A stretch of 49,101 nucleotides of DNA from Corynebacterium phoceense (GTDB taxonomy: Bacteria > Actinomycetota > Actinomycetes > Mycobacteriales > Mycobacteriaceae): NCBI RefSeq assembly GCF_900092335.1, contig NZ_LT596208.1, positions 1,568,975 to 1,618,075 of the forward strand, read 5' to 3'. The notes below the pieces were generated by a model. It was not told where the DNA came from, made no database searches, and saw nothing but the letters and a program-made list of their open reading frames with translations. The number at the start of each line of letters is the position of its first letter. Position 1 is the stretch's first letter. The translations under genes and the position numbers were made by a program. This document shows positions 34,909-46,803 of the stretch, piece by piece.

Positions 34909-35226
34909 GTGCCCAACACACTACCCACTGCAGACGAGCTGAAGAACGCTGAGCATCTGTTCAGCGCACTCGACTCGCCGCTGCGTCTGCGTATCCTCAT
35001 CCTGCTGGCCGATCGCGGCCACTTCGTCCACGAGCTCGTGGGCAAGTTGGAGAAGTCGCAGCCGCTTATTTCCCAACACCTGCGCGTGCTCAAGTCCGCG
35101 GGTCTCGTGCGCTCCGAGCGCTCGGGCCGCGAGGTCATTTATTCACTGTCCTCGCCGAAGTCAATCCGCCTTATCACCACGGCCGCAAAGCTCGAAGAAG
35201 AGCTCATGGCAGCAAGCGAGAACTGA
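34909..35226 (+). CDS. ArsR/SmtB-family regulator paired with zur
   Basis: This is a 105-residue winged-helix repressor: FSALDSPLRLRILILLADRG, VHELVGKLEKSQPLISQHLR (recognition helix), SAGLVRSERSGREVIYSLSS. In mycobacteria the same pair (SmtB-type Rv2358 and Zur Rv2359) senses zinc. The usual zinc ligands in the C-terminal helix alpha 5 (Asp/His...His/Glu) are not seen: the helix reads PKSIRLITTAAKLEEELM without His. The site near HFVHELV may be a substitute. The gene is followed by zur after 30 nt. The likely role is to couple zinc excess to zur expression, though the sensing residue pattern is atypical. Confidence 0.88.
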   Translation: MPNTLPTADELKNAEHLFSALDSPLRLRILILLADRGHFVHELVGKLEKSQPLISQHLRVLKSAGLVRSERSGREVIYSLSSPKSIRLITTAAKLEEELMAASEN

Positions 35227-35256
35227 TTTTCAAGTTATATGCGTTAAGATCACCGT

Positions 35257-35679
35257 ATGACTGTGCAGTCCAATATTCCGAAGCTGGGTGCGCGCAATAC
35301 GAAGCAGCGCACTGCCGTCGTCGAGGTTCTTCGCGAGATGGATAAGTTCGCTTCGGCCAAGGACATTCACCAGGAGCTGCAGGCGCGCGAGGCCAAGGTG
35401 GGTCTTACCACCGTCTACCGCACCCTCCAGTCCCTGTCCGAGATCGACGCAGTGGACGCGCTTCATATGCCCACAGGTGAGACGCTCTACCGCCACTGCG
35501 AATCGAGCCACCATCACCACCACCTCGTATGCACCAAATGCGGCCGCACCGAGGAAATCGATGGCGGCCCCATCGAGGCCTGGGCAAAGGAAATGGCCAG
35601 CAAGTTCGACTTCGAACTCACTGGCCACGACGCCGAGGTCTTTGGCATCTGCGCGCAGTGCCGCGCGAAAGCAGCTTAA
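35257..35679 (+). CDS. zur: Zinc uptake regulator of the Fur family
   Basis: This is a 140-residue Fur/Zur repressor. It has an N-terminal winged helix (RNTKQRTAVVEVLREMDKFA, LTTVYRTLQSLSEIDAVDAL) and a dimerisation domain with the His cluster SSHHHHHLVCTKCGRTEEID and the closing CAQC. The four Cys form the structural zinc site, and His/Asp/Glu residues form the sensory site. With zinc it represses uptake genes. It stops 3 nt from the end of converging uppS. Placement after the ArsR gene is conserved in Actinobacteria. Confidence 0.93.
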   Translation: MTVQSNIPKLGARNTKQRTAVVEVLREMDKFASAKDIHQELQAREAKVGLTTVYRTLQSLSEIDAVDALHMPTGETLYRHCESSHHHHHLVCTKCGRTEEIDGGPIEAWAKEMASKFDFELTGHDAEVFGICAQCRAKAA

Positions 35680-35681
35680 CG

Positions 35682-36440
35682 CTAATTCTTTTTGACGCCG
35701 CCGAAGCGGCGGTCGCGGCGGGCGTATTCCTCGACCGCGGCGAAGAGATCCTCCGGCGTGAAATCTGGGAAGAGCTTGTCCTGGTAGACCATCTCCGCGT
35801 ACGCGGACTGCCACAGCAGGAAGTTGGACGTGCGCTTCTCGCCGGAGGGGCGCAGGAACAGGTCTACGTCAGGCATCTGCGGGTCGTAGAGATACTGCGC
35901 GATGGTCTTCTCATTGATGGCGCTGGGCGCCAGCTGACCGGATTGGATATCAGTGCCGAGCTTGCGGACGGCATCGACAAGCTCGGCGCGGCCGCCGTAA
36001 TTGACGCACATGGCGAGTGTCATGCGGGTGTTGTCTTTGGTGAGCTCTTGGGCGGCCTCAAGCTCTTTGATGACGCTGCGCCAGAGGCGGGGGCGGCGGC
36101 CAGCCCAGACGACGCGGACGCCGCGCTCGTTGAGCCAGTCGCGCTGGCGGCGGATGACGTCGCGGTTAAAGCCCATGAGGAAGCGAACTTCCTTGGGGCT
36201 GCGGCGCCAGTTCTCCGTGGAGAAGGCGTAGGCGGACAGGTACGGGATACCCATGGCAAGGCAGGCGTCGACCGCGTCGAGGAGGACCGCCTCTCCCCTC
36301 TTATGACCTTCCGTGCGCTCCATGCCGCGCTCTTGGGCCCAGCGCCCGTTGCCGTCCATGACGAGGGCGATGTGTTTGGGGAGGAACTCCGCGGGGATCT
36401 CGGGCGGAGTGAGGACTCGGTTGGGGTCAGGCGTAATCAC
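35682..36440 (-). CDS. uppS: Isoprenyl transferase (undecaprenyl/decaprenyl diphosphate synthase)
   Basis: This 252-residue cis-prenyltransferase condenses isopentenyl diphosphate units to make the C50/C55 lipid carrier for wall and arabinogalactan synthesis. Motifs: [17 protein letters not shown] (catalytic Asp, region I), [51 protein letters not shown]. The frame starts with GTG at 36440. The N-terminal segment [20 protein letters not shown] is the usual entry. It follows recO by 22 nt on the same strand. Confidence 0.94.
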   Translation of the reverse strand: MITPDPNRVLTPPEIPAEFLPKHIALVMDGNGRWAQERGMERTEGHKRGEAVLLDAVDACLAMGIPYLSAYAFSTENWRRSPKEVRFLMGFNRDVIRRQRDWLNERGVRVVWAGRRPRLWRSVIKELEAAQELTKDNTRMTLAMCVNYGGRAELVDAVRKLGTDIQSGQLAPSAINEKTIAQYLYDPQMPDVDLFLRPSGEKRTSNFLLWQSAYAEMVYQDKLFPDFTPEDLFAAVEEYARRDRRFGGVKKN

Positions 36441-36462
36441 CCGCCCGATCTTACTCGACTCG

Positions 36463-37227
36463 CTATTGGTCCATGACCGCCAGTGCGGTCACTTTGCGCT
36501 CGATGTGCCACTGGAGGTGCGCAATGGCGAGCCGGTGGCCTTCCGCTTCCTGTACGGGTGTGGGTGTGCTGGGGTGTCCGTGCGCAAGTAGCCAGAGGTG
36601 ATGGAGGGTCTCCGGGTCGACCTCGGCGGCGCCGGGCGGGCGGCATTCGTGGCAGGCGGCGCCGCCGATGGCCGGGTGGAAGGCGTGGTGCGGGCCGGGT
36701 TTGCCGCACTGGGCACAGTCGAAGAGGCTCGGCGCCCAGCCGGAATGGGCCATGGCTTGAAGGAGGAAGCGGTCGAGGACGCGGGTGGGCGGCTCGTGTT
36801 GGAAGTCGCGGAAGGCGGCGACGAGGGCCTCGTAGAAGTAGGGGTCGGTGTCGAGGGCGAGTTTCTCGGCGGCCTCGAGGGCGGCGCAGGCGGCGGTGTA
36901 GCGCTCGTAATCGTCGATGATGTGCGCGCCGTAGTAGCCCACGGTGTCTGCTTGGGAGATAGTGTGGAGGTTGCGCCCCTCGTAGAACTGCACGTCGAGG
37001 TCGACGAAGTGCTGAAGGCGCGAGCCGAAGCGGGACTTGGCGCGGCGCACGCCCTTGGCGACGGCGCGCACGAGTCCATGGTGGTGCGTGAGCAGCACGA
37101 TAATGCGGTCGGCCTCGCCGAAGTCGTATGTGCGGATGACGACGGCGCGATCCCGGAAGTTGGGGCGACCACCGCTGCTTTTCGGGCGCGAGGTACGAGC
37201 GCCCGCGCCTGTGGGCTTAGAAGCCAA
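36463..37227 (-). CDS. recO: DNA repair protein RecO
   Basis: This 254-residue protein helps RecR load RecA at gaps. N-terminal OB fold: [20 protein letters not shown], then [20 protein letters not shown]. Central helical part: [33 protein letters not shown]. The zinc finger region is [10 protein letters not shown] ... CHECRPPG (CxxC-x-CxxC). It starts 11 nt inside the end of era, so the two are coupled. The basic N-terminal extension ([13 protein letters not shown]) is longer than in E. coli but common in Actinobacteria. Confidence 0.93.
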   Translation of the reverse strand: MASKPTGAGARTSRPKSSGGRPNFRDRAVVIRTYDFGEADRIIVLLTHHHGLVRAVAKGVRRAKSRFGSRLQHFVDLDVQFYEGRNLHTISQADTVGYYGAHIIDDYERYTAACAALEAAEKLALDTDPYFYEALVAAFRDFQHEPPTRVLDRFLLQAMAHSGWAPSLFDCAQCGKPGPHHAFHPAIGGAACHECRPPGAAEVDPETLHHLWLLAHGHPSTPTPVQEAEGHRLAIAHLQWHIERKVTALAVMDQ

Positions 37228-38266
37228 GGCGTCCCAGGAATTTCGGGTCGGACTGCCAGTTCTTCAGGACCTTGATGCGCAGGTCGAGGAAGACGTTTTG
37301 GCCGAGCAGCGCGATGATCTTCTTGCGGGACTCGCCCATGATGCGGTTGAGGCGGCGGCCGTCCTTGCCTTCGATGATCTTCTGCTGGCCGGGGCGCTCG
37401 AGGTAGATGATCGCATGGATGTTGAGGACGCCGGGGCGCTCGGGGTTGGGCAGCATTTCGTCGATGCCCACGGCGACGGAGTGCGGGAGTTCGTCCTTGA
37501 GGCCGGCGAGAGCAGACTCGCGGATGAGCTCGGCGATGCGCTCTTCCTGGCGCTCGTCCGTGACGTGGTCGTCCGGGTAGAACTTGGGGCCTTCGGGCAG
37601 GGCGTCGCGGATAACACCGACGAGGTCTTCGACCTGGGTGCCGTCCTTGGCGGAGACGGGGATGACCACGGCGTCAGGGTCGTGCTCGGTGAGCAGCTCG
37701 TGGAGGGCGAGCAGCTGAGCGCCGACCTGGTCACGGGAGCCCTTGTCGAGCTTGGTGACGATACCGATGATCTTCGTCTTCGGGGCGACCTCACGGACGT
37801 TGTCGAGGATCCAGCGGTCGCCGGGGCCGATCTTCTCGTCGGCGGGGATGGTCAGGCCGATGACGTCGACGTCGGCGTAGGTGTCTTTGACGATCTCGTT
37901 GAGGCGCTCGCCCAGCAAAGTGCGCGGGCGGTGGAGGCCTGGGGTGTCGACGACCACGATCTGGCAGTCCTCGCGGTGGACGATGCCGCGGATGGGGCGA
38001 CGGGTGGTCTCCGGCTGGTTGGCCGTGATGGCAATCTTCTCGCCCACAATGGCGTTGGTGAGCGTGGACTTGCCGGTGTTGGGGCGGCCTACAAATGACA
38101 CGAACCCAGAGCGGAAGCCCTCGGGCGTGTCGGTGTAGTCGCGGTAATCAAGTGCTGCCTCGTCGGGCAGGTTCTCGAAGGCGGCATCAAAGTTGTCTGC
38201 AGGAGTGGCTGCGGGTTTGTCGGCCGGGTTCGATTCGTGAGGGTCTGTATCGTTCATCGTGCCCAC
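37217..38266 (-). CDS. era: GTPase Era
   Basis: This 349-residue GTPase assembles the 30S subunit by binding 16S rRNA. G1 is FVGRPNTGKSTLTN, G3 VVDTPGLHRPRTLLG, G4 VTKLDKGSRDQVG (TKLD) and G5 VIPVSAKDG. The C-terminal KH domain includes GKDGRRLNRIMGESRKKII. An acidic extension of about 50 residues precedes the G domain, which is unusual compared with the 300-residue norm. The frame opens with GTG at 38266; the ATG at 38257 is an equally plausible start. It overlaps recO. Confidence 0.94.
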   Translation of the reverse strand: MGTMNDTDPHESNPADKPAATPADNFDAAFENLPDEAALDYRDYTDTPEGFRSGFVSFVGRPNTGKSTLTNAIVGEKIAITANQPETTRRPIRGIVHREDCQIVVVDTPGLHRPRTLLGERLNEIVKDTYADVDVIGLTIPADEKIGPGDRWILDNVREVAPKTKIIGIVTKLDKGSRDQVGAQLLALHELLTEHDPDAVVIPVSAKDGTQVEDLVGVIRDALPEGPKFYPDDHVTDERQEERIAELIRESALAGLKDELPHSVAVGIDEMLPNPERPGVLNIHAIIYLERPGQQKIIEGKDGRRLNRIMGESRKKIIALLGQNVFLDLRIKVLKNWQSDPKFLGRLGF

Positions 38267-38302
38267 ATCATACCCGCTCGGCGGGGGTTTTCACGATCCC
38301 TG

Positions 38303-39160
38303 CTAGAGATCCTCGACGTCGGTGACGGAGAACTGGAGCTGCGGGTGCTCGAAGTAGTCCTGGGCAGCGATGAGGCACAGCTCGTCCGACTCGGCCTCAT
38401 AGGTGACGTTGAGCAGGTCCCAGACGGAGGACGCGGTGGCCTTGAGCGCGGCCTTCGCGTCACGAGTCTTGGCGTAGTGGCCGGTAAAGAGCGCGGCGGT
38501 GACGTCGCCGGAGCCGTTACGCTTGAACGGCAGGCGCGGGGTCGCAACGATAAAAGCGCGGTCGCCGTCCACGGCGAGCATCTCGATGGAATCCTCCGGG
38601 GTCTCCGGGCGGTTGACGGAGGTCACGAGCACGGTGCGGGGGCCGATCTCCTGGGCGACCTTGACGGCCTCGAGGGTCTGCTCAAGGGTGCCGGTCTCGT
38701 GCTCGGTGAGGTAGCCCAGCTCAAACTGGTTGGGCGTAATGATGTCCGCGACGGGAACCACCTTGTCGCGCAGCAGCGGCGGGATCTCGTCCGAGACGAA
38801 GCAGCCGGACTTCGCGTTGCCCATGACCGGGTCGCACGCGTAGAGGGCGTTGCCGTTGACGGCCTTGATGCGGCGCACGGCGTCGACGATGGCGCCGGCG
38901 ATGTCCGAGCCGCCCTGGTAGCCGGAGAGGATGGCATCGATCTTGGGGAAGGCGCCGCGCTTCTCGATGCCGTCGACAATCGAGGTCACCTCGGTGCCCG
39001 GAATCATCGGTCCGCCCCAGTCACCGTAGCCGGTGTGGTTGGAGAAATTCACCGTGTGGATGGGCCACACCTCGTGGCCTGCGCGCTGAAGCGGGAACAC
39101 TGCGGCGGAGTTGCCGACGTGGCCGTAGGTGACGTGGGACTGAATCGACAGAATATTCAT
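38303..39160 (-). CDS. pdxY: Pyridoxal kinase PdxY
   Basis: This 285-residue ribokinase-fold enzyme phosphorylates pyridoxal to PLP. Features: NILSIQSHVTYGHVGNSAAV at the N terminus, the VNFSNHTGYGDWGG segment that binds substrate, DPVMGNAKSGCFVSDEI, DIITPNQFELGYLTEHE, and the anion-hole/catalytic FKRNGSGDVTAALFTGHY (GSGD). The start at 39160 is the first codon of the conserved region. The frame continues upstream but only with low-complexity shadow of pyrG. It is 45 bp downstream of pyrG. Its position between pyrG and era is not the arrangement I remember in C. glutamicum. Confidence 0.93.
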   Translation of the reverse strand: MNILSIQSHVTYGHVGNSAAVFPLQRAGHEVWPIHTVNFSNHTGYGDWGGPMIPGTEVTSIVDGIEKRGAFPKIDAILSGYQGGSDIAGAIVDAVRRIKAVNGNALYACDPVMGNAKSGCFVSDEIPPLLRDKVVPVADIITPNQFELGYLTEHETGTLEQTLEAVKVAQEIGPRTVLVTSVNRPETPEDSIEMLAVDGDRAFIVATPRLPFKRNGSGDVTAALFTGHYAKTRDAKAALKATASSVWDLLNVTYEAESDELCLIAAQDYFEHPQLQFSVTDVEDL

Positions 39161-39209
39161 GGGGCTTATTGTGCTACGAAGCACGGACGCGTACCAAGTA
39201 TTTGGCGAA

Positions 39210-40938
<1,729 letters not shown>

Positions 40939-40985
40939 TTCAGGATAACACAGAACGTGAAAATTCAACAATAAGAAGACAGATA

Positions 40986-41588
40986 TTACTCCCCGTGCGG
41001 CTCCCCCACCGCCGGAATCCCACCACCGGGCACCTGCTTGTCCAGGTTCGCGCGCTCGGCGGCGTCCGGGAAGGCCTTAGGGCCGGAGGGCTTCGGTTGG
41101 AAGCTCAAGCCGCGTTCCTTCACGTCGTCGTACCAGTCCGCGAGCAGCTCGTTCTGGAGGCCGAACATTTCCTTCTCTTCGGCTGGCGTCGCGTGGTCGT
41201 AGCCCAGCAGGTGGAGGCACCCGTGGACGGTGAGCAGGGCCAGCTCGTGTCCCAGCGAGTGGCCGGCGGCCGTGGCTTGACGCTGTGCGAACTCGGGGCA
41301 GAGCACGATGTCGCCCAGCATGGCGGGGCCGGGAGCGGCGGCATCGGGACGCCCGCCCGCAGCCCCCGGGGTGATCTCATCCATGGGGAAGCTCATGACG
41401 TCGGTCGGGCCGTCGAGATCCATCCAGCGCACGTGCAGATCCGCGATGGTCGCAAGATCCACGGCGGTGATGGTGCACTCCGCGTCCGGGTTCACGTCCA
41501 TGCGGCCGAAGGCGTAGGAGGCAACGTCGATGAGCATTTCTTCGTTGACGCCGTCGTAGCCGCACTCGTTCAAAAACTCGATGCTCAT
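40986..41588 (-). CDS. ybeY: Endoribonuclease YbeY
   Basis: This 200-residue metal-dependent RNase functions in 16S rRNA 3' maturation and ribosome quality control. The signature is [20 protein letters not shown]: three His (H-x3-H-x5-H) bind zinc. [16 protein letters not shown] is the second conserved block. The last 40 residues are Pro/Lys-rich and go beyond the usual 155-residue length, an actinobacterial extension. It overlaps phoH by 4 nt. Confidence 0.94.
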   Translation of the reverse strand: MSIEFLNECGYDGVNEEMLIDVASYAFGRMDVNPDAECTITAVDLATIADLHVRWMDLDGPTDVMSFPMDEITPGAAGGRPDAAAPGPAMLGDIVLCPEFAQRQATAAGHSLGHELALLTVHGCLHLLGYDHATPAEEKEMFGLQNELLADWYDDVKERGLSFQPKPSGPKAFPDAAERANLDKQVPGGGIPAVGEPHGE

Positions 41589-42571
41589 TCTTGGTCCTTC
41601 TTCCGTTCTTGCTCTGCGTCGAAGCGATCGTAGGCACCCACAATGCGACCCACAAGCTGGTGGCGCACCACGTCGTCGGCGCCCAAGTCCGCGAAGTAGA
41701 TATCGTCAATGCCGTCGAGGATGCGGCGCACGATGCGCAGGCCAGAGACATGACCGCGCGGGAGGTCGACCTGTGAGATATCGCCAGTGACCACGATCTT
41801 TGAGCCGAAGCCCAGGCGCGTCAAGAACATCTTCATCTGCGCAGGCGTGGTGTTCTGCGCCTCGTCAAGGATGACGAAGGCGTCGTTTAACGTGCGGCCA
41901 CGCATGTACGCCAGCGGGGCGACCTCGATGATGCCGGCCTCCATGAGCTTGGGGATGCTCTCCGGATCAAGCATGTCGCGCAGCGCGTCGTACAGCGGGC
42001 GCAGGTACGGGTCGATCTTGTCGTTCAAGGTGCCCGGCAGGAAGCCGAGCTTCTCCCCCGCTTCCACGGCCGGGCGGGTCAAAATAATGCGCGAGACGTC
42101 CTTATTGTGCAGCGCCTGCACGGCCTTCGCCACGGCGAGGTACGTCTTACCGGAACCGGCCGGGCCAATACCGAAGACGACCGTGTTGTTATCGATGGCG
42201 CGCACGTACTCGGACTGGCCGACGGTCTTAGGCCGCACGGTCTTGCCGCGGCGCGAGACAATATCCGCGGCGAGCGCCGCGGAGACCGACTGCGGGGCCT
42301 CGACGGCGACCATCTTCACGGCGTGCTTGACCGTCTCCGGGGAGATGGTGTGGCCGCGGCGCGCGATAGACTCGAGCTCGTCGAGAACCTTGGCCGCACG
42401 CGCGACCTCGTAGTCCGGTCCCGTGATGGTCACGGTCGTCCCGCGTGCGAAAAGGTCCGCATCGAGCTGATTGTTGAGGACCCGCAGGTTGGCATCCGCC
42501 GTGCCCAGCACGGCGGCGACATAGGCGGAGTCCACCTCTATCTTCTGAGTGATAATTGGCACGAGTCCCAA
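41585..42571 (-). CDS. phoH: PhoH-like ATPase
   Basis: This 328-residue protein is a P-loop ATPase often co-operonic with ybeY and linked to RNA processing. Motifs: a KH-like N terminus ([20 protein letters not shown]), Walker [18 protein letters not shown], Walker [21 protein letters not shown], and [13 protein letters not shown]. The frame opens with a TTG at 42571; the GTG at 42562 is an alternative. It ends with a 4-nt overlap with ybeY and is next to rsmE on the same strand. Confidence 0.92.
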   Translation of the reverse strand: MGLVPIITQKIEVDSAYVAAVLGTADANLRVLNNQLDADLFARGTTVTITGPDYEVARAAKVLDELESIARRGHTISPETVKHAVKMVAVEAPQSVSAALAADIVSRRGKTVRPKTVGQSEYVRAIDNNTVVFGIGPAGSGKTYLAVAKAVQALHNKDVSRIILTRPAVEAGEKLGFLPGTLNDKIDPYLRPLYDALRDMLDPESIPKLMEAGIIEVAPLAYMRGRTLNDAFVILDEAQNTTPAQMKMFLTRLGFGSKIVVTGDISQVDLPRGHVSGLRIVRRILDGIDDIYFADLGADDVVRHQLVGRIVGAYDRFDAEQERKKDQE

Positions 42572-42572
42572 T

Positions 42573-43295
42573 CTACCAGCGCGAGGTCTGCACCCCGATG
42601 GCGGCCAAGGCCACCATTGCTGCCGATGCCGTCCGCAAGACCTCCGGCCCCAGCTTCACCGCCGTAGCCCCCAGCTTAGCCAGCTCTGTGCTGCCGATGC
42701 CGCCCTCCGGCCCGATGAGCAGGTACACCGTTCCTTGTAACTCGACATCGCGCAGCGATGTCGTTGCGTCTTCGTGGAGGACGTAGGCAGTCTCGCCATT
42801 GATGAGCTCGGCGACCTGTGCGGTGCTTAAGGGACCGGTGACCTCGGGCACGCGCGCCCGGCGCGACTGCTTGGCGGCAGCGGTCGCCGCAGACTGCCAC
42901 TTGGCGAGCGCCTTGGGAGCCTTCTTCGCGTCCCACTTGGCGATGCACCGGTCCGCCTGCCACGCGATGATCCCATCCGCGCCGGCCTGCGTCGCGAGGT
43001 CGACGGCAAGCTCGGCGCGCTCGGACTTGGGGATCGCCTGGATGACAATGACCTTGGGGTCAGGCTCGGGGATGGTCTCGATCTCGTCGACGCGCGCGAC
43101 GAGCGCGTCCTTGCCGCGCACCTCGGTGACGGTGACTGTGGCGAGGCGCCCGGCGGCATCGGCAAGCTGGATGCGCTCGCCGGGCGCGACGCGCTTGACG
43201 GTGACGGCATGGCGGCCCTCGGGCCCGGAGAGCTCAACGATATCACTCTCGCTCGCGCCAGCGAGCGATTCTACGCGGAAGACGGCAAGGCTCAT
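42573..43295 (-). CDS. rsmE: 16S rRNA m3U1498 methyltransferase RsmE
   Basis: This 240-residue SPOUT methyltransferase acts on U1498 of 16S rRNA with SAM. The N-terminal PUA-like domain holds EGRHAVTVKRVAPGERIQLA. The knotted domain has VIVIQAIPKSERAELAVDLA, QKAT-like GADGIIAWQADRC, and the SAM loop VYLLIGPEGGIGSTELAKLG. It lies 1 nt upstream of phoH and immediately downstream of dnaJ. Confidence 0.92.
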   Translation of the reverse strand: MSLAVFRVESLAGASESDIVELSGPEGRHAVTVKRVAPGERIQLADAAGRLATVTVTEVRGKDALVARVDEIETIPEPDPKVIVIQAIPKSERAELAVDLATQAGADGIIAWQADRCIAKWDAKKAPKALAKWQSAATAAAKQSRRARVPEVTGPLSTAQVAELINGETAYVLHEDATTSLRDVELQGTVYLLIGPEGGIGSTELAKLGATAVKLGPEVLRTASAAMVALAAIGVQTSRW

Positions 43296-44438
43296 TTAGC
43301 GGCGGAACCTTGCGCGCAGGCGGTCGAAGAAGCTGTCTTCCTCGTCCTCGGTGTGGATGGCGGTGGTGTGCTCGGTGCGGTCGCGGACCTCTTCGAGCAG
43401 CTCGCGGGACTTGGAGTCGAGGTCGGTAGGCACGACGACGTCGACGTGCGCGAGCAGGCGGCCGCGGCCGTCCGTGCGCAGGCGCGGCATGCCCTGGCCC
43501 TCGACGGAGATTGTCTGGCCCGGCTGCGTGCCCGGCTCGATCTCGACCTCGAGGTCCGTGCCGTCGAGCTGCGTGACGGTGAAATTCGTGCCCAACGCCG
43601 CGTCGACCATGGGGACGCGGACCGTGACGTGCAGGTCGTCCGCGTCACGCTCGAAGACGGGGTGGCGCTGCGTATGGACCTCAACGAAGAGGTCGCCAGC
43701 CGGGCCGCCGCCGTGTCCGACCTCGCCCTGGCCCGACATGCGAATGCGCATGCCGTCGCCGATGCCAGCCGGGATATTGATGGTGAGGTCGCGGCGCTTC
43801 TTTACTCGGCCGTCGCCACCGCAGTGGCCGCAGGGGTCCTTGATGACTTCGCCGTAGCCCTGGCACGTCGGGCAGCGGTGGGAGGTCATAACGTTGCCGA
43901 GGAAGGAACGCTGGACCTCCTGAACCTCGCCGGCGCCGTGGCAGGTCTCGCAAGTCACGGGCTTGGAGCCGGACTCCGAGCCGGAGCCGTGGCACGTATC
44001 GCAGAGCACGGCCGTGTCGATGGTGACGGGCTTCTTCGCACCAGCAAACGCCTCTTCGAGCGTGATCTGGGTGCGCAGCAGCGCATCCGAGCCCGGCTGC
44101 ACGCGCGAACGCGGGCCGCGAGACGCCGCGCCGCCACCGAAGAACTCGGCAAAGATGTCGCCCAGGCCGCCGGTATCGAAGCCGCCGGCGAATCCGCCGC
44201 CAGGCATGGACCCGCCCTGCTCCATGGGGTCGCCGCCGCGGTCGACAATCTGGCGCTTCTGCGGATCAAGCAGGACCTCCTGGGCGAGCGAGGCCTCGCG
44301 GAACTTCTCCGCGGCCTCCGCGTCGTCCGGGTTGAGATCCGGGTGGTACTTGCGCGCTAGCTTGCGGTAGGCCTTCTTAATCTGTTGATCGGTAGCGTCT
44401 TTGTCCACGCCGAGAATACCGTAATAATCACGAGCCAC
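43296..44438 (-). CDS. dnaJ: Co-chaperone DnaJ (DnaJ2 type, beside hrcA)
   Basis: This 380-residue type I DnaJ stimulates DnaK ATPase activity. The J domain is [20 protein letters not shown] with [10 protein letters not shown] (HPD). The Gly-rich linker is [14 protein letters not shown]. Four CxxCxGxG zinc motifs are present: [32 protein letters not shown]. The C-terminal substrate-binding domain follows. It has the gene order hrcA-dnaJ known for DnaJ2 in mycobacteria and corynebacteria. It is 49 bp downstream of hrcA, so HrcA and its target chaperone are cotranscribed. Confidence 0.95.
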   Translation of the reverse strand: MARDYYGILGVDKDATDQQIKKAYRKLARKYHPDLNPDDAEAAEKFREASLAQEVLLDPQKRQIVDRGGDPMEQGGSMPGGGFAGGFDTGGLGDIFAEFFGGGAASRGPRSRVQPGSDALLRTQITLEEAFAGAKKPVTIDTAVLCDTCHGSGSESGSKPVTCETCHGAGEVQEVQRSFLGNVMTSHRCPTCQGYGEVIKDPCGHCGGDGRVKKRRDLTINIPAGIGDGMRIRMSGQGEVGHGGGPAGDLFVEVHTQRHPVFERDADDLHVTVRVPMVDAALGTNFTVTQLDGTDLEVEIEPGTQPGQTISVEGQGMPRLRTDGRGRLLAHVDVVVPTDLDSKSRELLEEVRDRTEHTTAIHTEDEEDSFFDRLRARFRR

Positions 44439-44487
44439 GGGAAATTACCAGTCCTTTACTCAATCGTCTTCGGGGATCGTTGCGAGT

Positions 44488-45516
44488 TTACTCGCCCGCC
44501 ACGATGTCACTCACATAGCGTGCAACAGCAGAAACCTTGGAAATTGTTCCCGAATAGTCCATAAACGTCGGTCCCACGACGCCCATGCCGCCCAGCGCCG
44601 CGCCGTCAGTGCCGTACGCGGTGGCGACGACGGACGAGCCGCGCAGGCGATCCTCCTCATGCTCCTCGCCGATAACGACCGAGACGTTGCCCAGATCCGG
44701 GACCTTGGACAGCAGCTTGAGCACGACGACCTGCTCCTCGAGGGCCTCGATGATCCCGGGCAGGCGCTGCGGGAAGTCGCGGGCCACGCGCGTGAGGTTC
44801 GAGGCACCCGCAATGATGAGCCGGTCCGCGGGGTGCTCGACGAGCGTTTCGATGAGCGTCGTCGCACAGTTGAGCACATGGCCGCGCAGGTCGAGCGGCG
44901 CGTGCTCGGTAAGCTGCGCGAGCTCCACGGAGGCCTCGTCGAGCGTGCGGCCCTCGAGCGCCTGGTTGAGCAGGTCGCGCAGGCGCGCGACGTCGTCCGG
45001 CTCGATGATCTGGTCGAGCTCGACGTTACGCTGGTCCACGCGGCCGGCGTCCGTGATGAGCACGAGCAGCAGTCGCACCGGGGAGAGCGCCACGACCTCG
45101 CAGTGCTTGACGCGCGAGACCTTGAGGTTCGGCATCGCGACGACGGCGGCTTGCTTGGTAAGCTGCGCGAGCAGCCGCACGGAGCGGCGCAGCACGTCTT
45201 CCAAGTCCACGCCGTTCTCGAGGAAGTGCAGGATGGCCTGGCGCTCCGGCTTGGACAGCGGCTTGACGTCGTGGAGCGTGTCGACGAAGTGGCGGTAGCC
45301 CGCCTGGGTGGGAACGCGCCCTGACGAAGAGTGCGGCTGCGTGATGAGCCCGGCGTCCTCGAGGACCGCCATGTCATTGCGAATGGTCGCCGAGGACACG
45401 CCCAGCTGGTGGCGCTCGAGCAACGCCTTGGAGCCCACCGGGTCCTGGCTCGCAATGAAGTCCGAGACGATGGCGCGCAGGACCTCGCGGCGCCGCGCTT
45501 CGGTTGAGGTAGACAT
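44488..45516 (-). CDS. hrcA: Heat-inducible repressor HrcA
   Basis: This 342-residue repressor of groE-type operons binds the CIRCE element. The winged helix is [60 protein letters not shown], the classical HrcA N terminus. The C-terminal GAF-like region includes [19 protein letters not shown] and [20 protein letters not shown]. No CIRCE element is visible upstream of it in this window, so its targets (groES/groEL) are elsewhere. It follows hemW by 5 nt. Confidence 0.95.
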   Translation of the reverse strand: MSTSTEARRREVLRAIVSDFIASQDPVGSKALLERHQLGVSSATIRNDMAVLEDAGLITQPHSSSGRVPTQAGYRHFVDTLHDVKPLSKPERQAILHFLENGVDLEDVLRRSVRLLAQLTKQAAVVAMPNLKVSRVKHCEVVALSPVRLLLVLITDAGRVDQRNVELDQIIEPDDVARLRDLLNQALEGRTLDEASVELAQLTEHAPLDLRGHVLNCATTLIETLVEHPADRLIIAGASNLTRVARDFPQRLPGIIEALEEQVVVLKLLSKVPDLGNVSVVIGEEHEEDRLRGSSVVATAYGTDGAALGGMGVVGPTFMDYSGTISKVSAVARYVSDIVAGE

Positions 45517-45521
45517 GCCCG

Positions 45522-46673
45522 TTAGTGTACTTCGTCGCCTCGTTCCTCGGCGACGAGCAAGTCGGTGATTATGCCGTCAGCGAGCAGGCGGCCTTCCTTT
45601 GTTACTCGCAGGCGACCGCCTGCGAGTTCGAGGAGACCGCTGTCGATGAAGCGGTCACGGGTCTGCGTCGCGTTGTCGCTTATCCAGTCCGCCGGGATGC
45701 CCTCCCGCAGGCGCAGGCCGAGCATCACCTTTTCCTCGTGGCGTTCCTCCGGCGTGAGCGTCTCTGATTCTTTGATGGGCATCTCGCCGTGCGCGAGGGT
45801 GTCGACGTAGCGGCGCGGATGCTTGACGTTATAGAAGCGCTCGCCGTCGAGGTGCGAGTGCGCGCCGGGGCCGGCTCCCCACCAGTTGCCATCGACCCAG
45901 TAGATGCGGTTGTGCTGGCACTCCCCGCCGGGCTTGGCCCAGTTGGAGACCTCGTACCACTGAAAACCTGCGGTTTCCAGAGTCTCGGAGATGAACTCGT
46001 AGCGGCGCGCGAGGACGTCCTCGTCCGGCGCCGGCAGCAGCCCCTTCTTCACCTTGCGGGCCATGCGGGTGCCGTCTTCGACGATGAGCGAGTACGCGGA
46101 GACGTGGTCGACGCCGGCCTCAAGGACACGGTCGAGGGTTTCTTTGACCTCGTCATCCGTTTCCGTGGGCGTGCCGTAAATCATGTCGAGATTCACATGC
46201 TCGAAGCCTGCGTCTTTCGCCTCACGCGCGGCGTCGAAGGCGCGGCCGGGCGTGTGGACGCGCTCAAGGATTCTTAAGACGTGCGAAGACGCGGACTGCA
46301 TGCCCAGCGAGATGCGCGTGAAACCGGCGTCGCGGAGCGCCGCGAAGTACTCGGGGCTCGTGGATTCGGGGTTCGACTCGGTCGTCACCTCGGCGCCGGG
46401 CTGGAGCCCGAAGGTGTCCTTGACCTTGTTCACAATGCGTGCAAGGCCTTCCGAGCCAAGCAGGGAGGGAGTGCCTCCGCCGATAAAGACGGTATCGGCA
46501 CGCTGAGGCGCGCGAGCAGCGGCCAGCTCAAGTTCGCGGTCGAGCGCGTCGAGGTAGGCGCCGATGAGTTCGGTGCCCCCTAATTCATTCGGCGTATAGG
46601 TATTGAAGTCGCAATATCCGCAGCGTGAAGAACAAAACGGGACATGGATATAAACGCCAAACGGAGGATTCAT
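45522..46673 (-). CDS. hemW: Heme chaperone HemW (radical SAM)
   Basis: This 383-residue radical SAM protein was formerly called oxygen-independent coproporphyrinogen oxidase. The cluster motif is [16 protein letters not shown] (CxxxCxxC). GGGTPSLLG is the SAM GGE-like motif, followed by VTTESNPES and [20 protein letters not shown]. HemW lacks the extra N-terminal residues of true HemN and fits the 380-residue class. It leads the transcription unit hemW-hrcA-dnaJ-rsmE-phoH-ybeY. Start ATG at 46673. Confidence 0.92.
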   Translation of the reverse strand: MNPPFGVYIHVPFCSSRCGYCDFNTYTPNELGGTELIGAYLDALDRELELAAARAPQRADTVFIGGGTPSLLGSEGLARIVNKVKDTFGLQPGAEVTTESNPESTSPEYFAALRDAGFTRISLGMQSASSHVLRILERVHTPGRAFDAAREAKDAGFEHVNLDMIYGTPTETDDEVKETLDRVLEAGVDHVSAYSLIVEDGTRMARKVKKGLLPAPDEDVLARRYEFISETLETAGFQWYEVSNWAKPGGECQHNRIYWVDGNWWGAGPGAHSHLDGERFYNVKHPRRYVDTLAHGEMPIKESETLTPEERHEEKVMLGLRLREGIPADWISDNATQTRDRFIDSGLLELAGGRLRVTKEGRLLADGIITDLLVAEERGDEVH

Positions 46674-46740
46674 AGCGTTTTAGCCTAGCGTGCGTGTACG
46701 CTATTTCTCATCTTTTAATCTGCTACCTGAAGAAAGGCAC

Positions 46741-46799
46741 TACCGAGGTGGAACCTCCGAGTCGAAGTCCCCGTTTCCTGAAGCTTAGGAGCGGGGTCT
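46741..46799 (+). promoter_or_regulatory. Structured leader with sequestered ribosome-binding site before the CNNM pair
   Basis: Two adjacent hairpins can form. One is CGAGGT/ACCTCCG (46744-46759). The other is AG-CCCCG (46766-46773) with CGGGG-CT (46792-46799), closed inside by TCCT (46776-46779) with AGGA (46787-46790). The purine-rich AGGAG (46787-46791), about 12 nt before the ATG at 46804, is the ribosome-binding site and lies inside the second stem. It resembles a switch or thermosensor, but no known class was recognised. Confidence 0.45.
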
Positions 46800-46803
46800 A
46801 GCC

